Source: Dongia_A sp964542425
GTDB taxonomy: Bacteria > Pseudomonadota > Alphaproteobacteria > Dongiales > Dongiaceae
NCBI GenBank assembly: GCA_964542425.1
Contig: CAZIUB010000091.1
Span: forward strand, 1-11,112
Direction of reading: 5' to 3'
DNA length: 11,112 nt
How positions within the stretch are numbered: position 1 is the stretch's first letter; each line of letters starts with the position of its first letter. This document shows, piece by piece, positions 7,579-11,112 of this stretch. Both the position numbers and the translations under genes were made by a program. A model generated the notes under the pieces. The model saw only the letters and a list, made by a program, of their open reading frames with translations, was not told the DNA's origin and did no database searches.

Positions 7579-8952
7579 TCAGCGCCCTTTCCGCTTGGCC
7601 CCGGAAGCACCCTTCTTGCGGGCCCGAAATTTCTCCGCCCAGCCCGGTTTCTCGATTTGCCGATTGCGCGCGATCGCGAGCGCGCCCGGCGCCACATCCT
7701 CGGTGATGACCGAGCCGGCGGCGATCATGGCACCTTCGCCAATTGTGACCGGTGCCACCAGCGCGGTATCGGAGCCGATGAAGGAATCGGCGCCGATCAC
7801 GGTTTCGAACTTCTCGAACCCGTCGTAATTGCAGGTGATGGTGCCGGCCCCGACATTGGCCCGGTCGCCCACGCTGACGTCGCCCAGATAGGAAAGGTGA
7901 TTGGCCTTGGCGCCGGCGCCGAGATTGGCTTTCTTCAACTCCACGAAGTTCCCGACATGGGCGGTGGCGCCGATGACGCTGCCCGGGCGCAGCCGCGCGA
8001 AGGGTCCGATGATGGCGCCCGCGCCGATGCTGGCACCCTCGATATGGCAAAAGGGCCGGATGATCGCGCCATCGGCGATGCTGACGCCCGGCCCAAACAC
8101 CACATCGGGGCCGATCACCAAATCCTGGCCCAAGACGGTGTCGAAACTGAAATGGATGCTGCCGGGATCGATGAGGGTGGCGCCCCCCGCCATCGCGTCC
8201 TCGCGCTTGCGCGCCTGGTAATTGGCCTCGGCCGCGGCCAGTTCGGCGCGACTGTTGACGCCGAGCAATTCCTCGGCCGGCGCCTCGATCGCCGCCACCC
8301 GACAGCCATCGCCCCGGGCCAGTGCCACCACATCGGTCAAGTAATATTCGCTCTTGGCGTTATTGTTGCCCAGGCGGTCGATCCAGCCCCACAGGCGCTC
8401 GCCCTCGATCGCCATGATTCCGGAATTGCAGAACGCGATCTTAAGCTCGTCGGCACTGGAATCCTTGGCCTCGACAATGCGCTCGAGGCCGCCATCCGGG
8501 GCTAGGACCAGCCTGCCGTAAGGACCGGGATCAACGGGCCGCATGCCGAGGACCACGACCGAAGGGGCATCGGGGGCACCGGCGCGCGCGATCAAGCGGG
8601 GCAGAGTCCGAGCGCCGATGAGCGGGGTATCGCCATAGACCACCAGCACGAGACCCCGGTGCCCCACCCGGTGCCCCATGAGCAGCGCGCGCGAAGCACC
8701 CACGGCATGGCCGGTGCCGAGCTGTTCGGCCTGGAGGGCGGTGGGATGGGGTGCGGCCTCCGCCGCCACCAACTCCATGTCGGGCCCTACGACGATGGTG
8801 ATGAGGGCGGGTTTCAATGCCGTCACTTGCGCCAGCACGTGGCCTAGAAGCGTGCGCCCGGCAACGCGGTGCATGACCTTGGGCAGGCGCGATTTCATGC
8901 GGGTGCCCTTGCCCGCGGCGAGCACGATCACGGCGAGGTCGGTGGAATTCAT
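7579..8952 (-). CDS. glmU: Bifunctional UDP-N-acetylglucosamine pyrophosphorylase / glucosamine-1-phosphate N-acetyltransferase
   Basis: GlmU acetylates glucosamine-1-phosphate and then uridylylates it to UDP-GlcNAc, the last two steps of the pathway begun by GlmS. The product is 457 residues. The N-terminal pyrophosphorylase domain shows LAAGKGTRMKS (11-21), QAEQLGTGHAV (about 74-84) and YGDTPLI (about 106-112). The C-terminal left-handed beta-helix has repeated hexapeptides such as VIGPDVVFGPGVSIADGAII. It also carries the acetyl-CoA/active-site stretch NFVELKKANLGAGAKANHLSYLGD and AGTITCNYDGF. The Lys/Arg-rich tail is common in alphaproteobacterial forms. The ATG at 8952 is the first codon compatible with the family N terminus; its ribosome binding site is weak. 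A hairpin repeat begins 30 bp upstream, so the native promoter region is disrupted or supplied by the repeat. It is co-transcribed with glmS. Confidence 0.97.
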   Translation of the reverse strand: MNSTDLAVIVLAAGKGTRMKSRLPKVMHRVAGRTLLGHVLAQVTALKPALITIVVGPDMELVAAEAAPHPTALQAEQLGTGHAVGASRALLMGHRVGHRGLVLVVYGDTPLIGARTLPRLIARAGAPDAPSVVVLGMRPVDPGPYGRLVLAPDGGLERIVEAKDSSADELKIAFCNSGIMAIEGERLWGWIDRLGNNNAKSEYYLTDVVALARGDGCRVAAIEAPAEELLGVNSRAELAAAEANYQARKREDAMAGGATLIDPGSIHFSFDTVLGQDLVIGPDVVFGPGVSIADGAIIRPFCHIEGASIGAGAIIGPFARLRPGSVIGATAHVGNFVELKKANLGAGAKANHLSYLGDVSVGDRANVGAGTITCNYDGFEKFETVIGADSFIGSDTALVAPVTIGEGAMIAAGSVITEDVAPGALAIARNRQIEKPGWAEKFRARKKGASGAKRKGR

Positions 8953-8982
8953 GGGGGCTCGTTGACCAGCGGGGCTAACCGC

Positions 8983-9253
8983 CTAGTGCCGACTTTCATG
9001 GAAGGGTGATACATGAACCGCGCCTATAGTTCCACGAAAGTTGGCACATCCTGACAAACGATAGTACCCGCCGGGCGTGTACAGGCGGGGTCATTGGGTT
9101 CGAACTAGTGGTGCGATGCCAGCGCTTCTTGTCCTTCTCATTGTGTTGGCGTCGCACCACAACGCTTTGATATTGCTAGTGGTCCGGGCTGACATGTCCC
9201 TGGAGCGGAATGTCAGAATCGAACCACTAGCCAGCGGCGACGGCGGGTACTAG
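8983..9253. repeat. Family-1 paired-hairpin repeat, copy B, interrupted by a family-2 element
   Basis: It starts CTAGTGCCGACTTTC. Hairpin 1 pairs 8986-9003 with 9030-9047 (16 of 18 positions). Hairpin 2 has arms TAGTACCCGCCG (9062-9073) and CGGCGGGTACTA (9241-9252), a perfect 12-bp match separated by 167 nt. The separation is explained by an inserted family-2 element: removing 9105-9226, leaving one CTAG, shrinks the copy to 149 bp, the length of copy A. Both ends are CTAG here, a tetramer that is generally rare in bacterial genomes. The copy starts 30 bp upstream of the glmU start codon. Confidence 0.8.
9105..9230. repeat. Family-2 paired-hairpin repeat, copy A (126 bp), nested in the family-1 copy
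   Basis: The terminal inverted repeats are CTAGTGGT (9105-9112) and ACCACTAG (9223-9230). Hairpin 1 pairs GTGGTGCGATGCCA (9108-9121) with TGGCGTCGCACCAC (9147-9160), 13 of 14, around a 25-nt loop. A 15-nt spacer follows. Hairpin 2 spans 9176-9230: an outer CTAGTGGT/ACCACTAG stem and an inner CTGACAT/ATGTCAG stem. The CTAGTGGT motif occurs twice, so the left end can pair either locally or with the far right end. It contains no coding potential. Confidence 0.85.
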
Positions 9254-9312
9254 ATCGATTGCGTGAAACCGGAAAATGCCATATCCCCCGGCGCTGTCCA
9301 AGTGCCACCATC
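9254..9312. other. Non-repeat segment between two hairpin elements
   Basis: These 59 bp match neither element family and contain no ORF or recognisable site. They are probably a remnant of the ancestral glmU-gph intergenic region. Subtracting the repeats leaves only about 115 bp of native sequence between the two genes. Confidence 0.4.
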
Positions 9313-9439
9313 CTAGTGTTGTGGTTCCACCATTTGATTCCCAATCAATCCCGTTGGAACCACAACACATGCCATTCCCGTTTGCTAGTGTTCCGGGCCG
9401 GCATGTCCCTAGAGCGGAATGTCGGTTACGGAACACTAG
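9313..9439. repeat. Family-2 paired-hairpin repeat, copy B (127 bp), abutting the gph ribosome binding site
   Basis: The terminal repeats are CTAGTGTT (9313-9320) and AACACTAG (9432-9439). Hairpin 1 is a perfect 14-bp stem, GTGTTGTGGTTCCA (9316-9329) with TGGAACCACAACAC (9355-9368), around a 25-nt loop. The spacer is 16 nt. Hairpin 2 (9385-9439) has a perfect 11-bp outer stem, CTAGTGTTCCG/CGGAACACTAG, and an inner CCGGCAT/ATGTCGG stem. Hairpin 2 matches copy A at about 45 of 55 positions. The hairpin-1 loops have little in common, although they are the same length. The element ends 4 bp before the gph Shine-Dalgarno. Confidence 0.85.
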
Positions 9440-9460
9440 GCCCAGGAAGACGGCGAAATC

Positions 9461-10123
9461 ATGGCCATAATCCGGCGATTCCGGAAGCCCAATCTGGTGT
9501 TCGATCTCGACGGAACGCTGCTCGACAGCGCCCCCGACATCGCCGCCGCGATCAATGCGCTGTTCGCCGAACTGGGGCTTGCCGCGGTTCCGGTCGCGCA
9601 AGTGCGCCGGATGGTGGGTGACGGCGCGCCGATATTCCTTGCCCGCGCACTCGAACGGGCCGGGAGCCGCCTCGATCCGGCCGAACTGATGGAGCGCTAC
9701 GCCGAGCATTACGCCGCCAATACCTCCGGGCTCACCACGCTTTATCCCGGGGTGCTGGAAACGCTGGGTGAGCTCGTGGCACTCGATTGCCGGCTCGGCC
9801 TGTGCACCAACAAGGCACACCGGCCGACGCTGGACGTGCTGTCGGCCTTCGGCCTCGATCATTTTTTCAGCGCCATCGTCACCGGCGACAGCATGGCCGA
9901 ACGCAAGCCCTCGCCCGAACCGTTGCTGGCGGTGGTCAAGGAACTGGGCGGCGAACCGGAGAATTCGGTGATGATCGGCGACAGCGCGGTGGATCTTGCG
10001 ACCGCCGAGGCGGCCGGCATGACGGCGATCATCATCCCATCGGGCTATGGCATGGTGCCGGTGACAAGAGCGCTGACGATCCCCGATTTCGTGGCACTCC
10101 CGGCGGCGCTTTCGGGGCTGTAG
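9461..10123 (+). CDS. gph: Phosphoglycolate phosphatase (HAD superfamily)
   Basis: Gph is predicted to hydrolyse 2-phosphoglycolate to glycolate, clearing a by-product of Rubisco oxygenation or DNA 3'-end repair. The 220-residue protein has all four HAD motifs. Motif I is FDLDGTLLDS with nucleophile Asp15 and acid/base Asp17. Motif II is LCTNK with Thr116, motif III is ERKPSPEP with Lys149, and motif IV is MIGDSAVDL with Asp174 and Asp178. A helical cap lies between about residues 23 and 95. AGGAAG (9444-9449) is 11 nt before the ATG, slightly long but acceptable. It is divergent from glmU, an arrangement I recall from other alphaproteobacteria, and convergent with the DUF3108-like gene. Because a repeat element ends 4 bp before its Shine-Dalgarno, its transcript must start in or read through that element. 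Other small-sugar-phosphate substrates are possible for this HAD type. Confidence 0.9.
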   Translation: MAIIRRFRKPNLVFDLDGTLLDSAPDIAAAINALFAELGLAAVPVAQVRRMVGDGAPIFLARALERAGSRLDPAELMERYAEHYAANTSGLTTLYPGVLETLGELVALDCRLGLCTNKAHRPTLDVLSAFGLDHFFSAIVTGDSMAERKPSPEPLLAVVKELGGEPENSVMIGDSAVDLATAEAAGMTAIIIPSGYGMVPVTRALTIPDFVALPAALSGL

Positions 10124-10129
10124 GGGCCG

Positions 10130-10927
10130 CTATTCGGTCCTGGCGCCGACCAGGTCCAGCATCATTTCACCGAAGGCATTGCGGGTCACGATGCGCACCG
10201 GAACGCCGGGGAAATCGGGAATCGCCGCGGCCAGCCACAGACGCGCCGAACGCGGATAGAGATTGGCCGCGATGGCCGCCTCCTGAAAGCCGCCCTTCAG
10301 GCTGGGCGTCACCCGGCATTCGGCCGCCCAACCCACGTAATACGATCTTTCGAGCCCACCCAGATCGGAAAGCGCGCCTTGGGTCAAGGCGAGGTCGAAT
10401 CGCCTGGCCCCATCGAAGACCGCGACCGTGGCCGCGCAACTCTTGCGTTCGGCGAACAGCAGGGCAAGGGCGACCAACGCGCTCGCCGGATCGAGCGTGT
10501 TGTTGGCGTAGCCCTCGCGCGCCGCGCGGGCGGCCTGCAATGTGGGCGGGTCGGCCAGGACCCTGACCGTGCCATCGGAAACGTAACGCAGGGTGACCGA
10601 GCGCGTCTGGTTCCAGATGGTTTGGCCGACCCGGTGCGATTGTGGGCTGGGCAGGCCCGCCATGAAACGTCCGACCGTTTCCATGCTCTGGCGGAAGGGA
10701 TAGAGCCTAGCCAGATCGCCCTTGGTGGCGATCTCGGCGGTGATGCGGTATGCGCCCTTGGCGGGCGTCGCAACTTCCGCCAAATCGATCGTGGCCAGCA
10801 GATCGAGCACCGGCAATCCGGCCAAATAGCCGACATAGGTGAGCGTCACCTTCTTGGCCTCGGCCATGCCCGGCACGGCCAAAACTAGGGACAAGGCGAG
10901 CGCCGCCAAGTGCACGGCACGAAACAT
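10130..10927 (-). CDS. Exported DUF3108-like protein
   Basis: This is a predicted periplasmic protein of unknown function. A signal peptide occupies residues 1-24 (MFRAVHLAALALSLVLAVPG, then MAEA), with AEA|KK as the likely signal-peptidase I site. The mature start (LTYVGYLAGLPVLDLLATIDL) is followed by YRITAEIATKGDLARLYPFRQSMETVGRF. This resembles the DUF3108 pattern of a Y-x-x-Y-x-x-G-x-x beta-strand start and then a repeated-strand domain. Two cysteines are present in the mature part. I prefer the ATG at 10927, because GGAG lies 5 nt before it; a GTG at 10933 would add two residues but places GGAG too close. The product is 265 residues. It converges on gph with a 6-bp gap and no visible terminator between them. 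Family assignment is from recalled pattern only. Confidence 0.7.
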   Translation of the reverse strand: MFRAVHLAALALSLVLAVPGMAEAKKVTLTYVGYLAGLPVLDLLATIDLAEVATPAKGAYRITAEIATKGDLARLYPFRQSMETVGRFMAGLPSPQSHRVGQTIWNQTRSVTLRYVSDGTVRVLADPPTLQAARAAREGYANNTLDPASALVALALLFAERKSCAATVAVFDGARRFDLALTQGALSDLGGLERSYYVGWAAECRVTPSLKGGFQEAAIAANLYPRSARLWLAAAIPDFPGVPVRIVTRNAFGEMMLDLVGARTE

Positions 10928-10950
10928 CGTCACTCCATGGGGCGGATCGC

Positions 10951-10967
10951 GAATCGAGTGGCGATTC
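10951..10967. repeat. Short inverted repeat upstream of the DUF3108-like gene
   Basis: GAATCG-AGTGG-CGATTC is a perfect 6-bp palindrome with a 5-bp centre, about 24 bp upstream of the start codon on the minus strand. It could be an operator or part of the promoter, but it is short and may be chance. Confidence 0.3.
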
Positions 10968-10975
10968 TAGCCTAA

Positions 10976-11112
10976 GAAGCCTCTGATTTAATCGCTTGCA
11001 CTTGATTTGTCATTCTGATTCAAGTGATTCGAGTGTTTTTGGGAGGAAACCATGCGCCAGAAGACATTTTCGAGTTTGGGTTTTGAAATTCATGGCAAGC
11101 AGACGCGCCGGC
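10976..11112 (+). mobile_element. Left end of an IS5-family insertion sequence (continues past the window)
   Basis: Base composition drops in GC from about 10976. The sequence starts GAAGCCTCTGATTTAATC, directly after CTAA (10972-10975), which fits the YTAR 4-bp target known for IS5-group elements. A CACTTGA/TCAAGTG inverted repeat (10999-11005 with 11020-11026) lies in the leader. Two adjacent 10-mers, GATTCAAGTG and GATTCGAGTG (11017-11036), form a near-perfect direct repeat. A transposase start with a strong Shine-Dalgarno follows. The exact left boundary is inferred; the right end and target duplication cannot be seen. Confidence 0.6.
11052..11112 (+). CDS. IS5-family transposase, N-terminal fragment (runs off the right edge)
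   Basis: Only 20 codons are inside the window. They read MRQKTFSSLGFEIHGKQTRR, which closely resembles the usual IS5-type transposase start (MRQ-x-TF...F-E-x-x-x-K-x-TRR). A strong GGAGGAAA (11042-11049) lies 2-9 nt before the ATG. The DDE catalytic residues are beyond the window, so intactness cannot be judged. The call rests on a short but characteristic N terminus. Confidence 0.7.
   Translation, partial: MRQKTFSSLGFEIHGKQTRR

Noticed and set aside
9041..9067. Promoter in the family-1 element (TTGGCA followed by GATAGT or TAGTAC)
   Set aside because: The spacing is 13 or 15 nt and the -10 boxes are poor. Copy A does not preserve it.
9105..9439. Integron attC-like recombination sites
   Set aside because: The stems are structured and covarying, but the conserved attC core boxes (GTTRRRY / RYYYAAC) are absent. 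The flanking genes are housekeeping genes in mixed orientation, not cassettes.
9105..9439. CRISPR array or simple REP/BIME
   Set aside because: There are only two copies with no spacer-repeat periodicity. The two hairpins within an element are not inverted copies of each other and have 25-nt loops, unlike typical REP pairs.
9227..9862. Minus-strand ORF of 211 codons across the repeats and gph
   Set aside because: It spans palindromic repeats and the antisense of gph, with no recognisable motif or ribosome site.

Overview
The window looks like chromosome from a GC-rich alphaproteobacterium. Supporting signs are the gatC-gatA-gatB order, a glmU-glmS pair with gph divergent beside it, a DUF3108-like secreted protein and a serralysin-type RTX protease. 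Genus cannot be named from sequence alone; Rhodospirillales-like is a guess.

Layout from left to right. Positions 1-3554 hold a co-directional minus-strand run, read right to left. It starts with an Lrp/AsnC-type regulator, followed by a LysE-family exporter whose GTG start overlaps the regulator's stop. Next come gatC, gatA (ATGA overlap with gatC) and the first 150 codons of gatB. Positions 3734-4228 carry a small secreted protein of unknown function on the plus strand, facing a serralysin-like zinc protease (4250-5623, minus). Upstream of the protease lie a plausible sigma70 promoter and a leader hairpin next to its Shine-Dalgarno. Positions 5755-8952 hold the amino-sugar pathway pair glmU and glmS (minus, 3 nt apart). 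Gph (phosphoglycolate phosphatase) is divergent on the plus strand at 9461-10123. A DUF3108-like exported protein faces gph with a 6-bp gap. At the right edge (from about 10976) an IS5-family insertion sequence begins and runs off the window.

The genes are mostly housekeeping: tRNA-dependent amidation, UDP-GlcNAc synthesis, glycolate metabolism and amino-acid export. No defence, phage, CRISPR or biosynthetic system is visible. The unusual content is intergenic. Two families of small non-coding elements share one architecture: CTAG-type ends, a first hairpin, a spacer of about 15 nt, and a second hairpin. Family 1 (149 bp) lies between gatA and gatB, where it appears to supply the last codons and stop of gatA, and again upstream of glmU. 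Family 2 (126/127 bp) has one copy nested inside the second family-1 copy, and another ending just before the gph ribosome binding site. Removing the nested copy plus one CTAG restores a family-1 element of exactly 149 bp.

The two family-2 copies differ by several paired, base-pair-preserving substitutions in both stems, so structure is kept while sequence drifts. These elements fill most of the 508-bp glmU-gph divergent promoter region. They are the best candidate here for something undescribed. They are most likely MITE-like elements, perhaps mobilised by an IS630-type transposase that is not present in this window.
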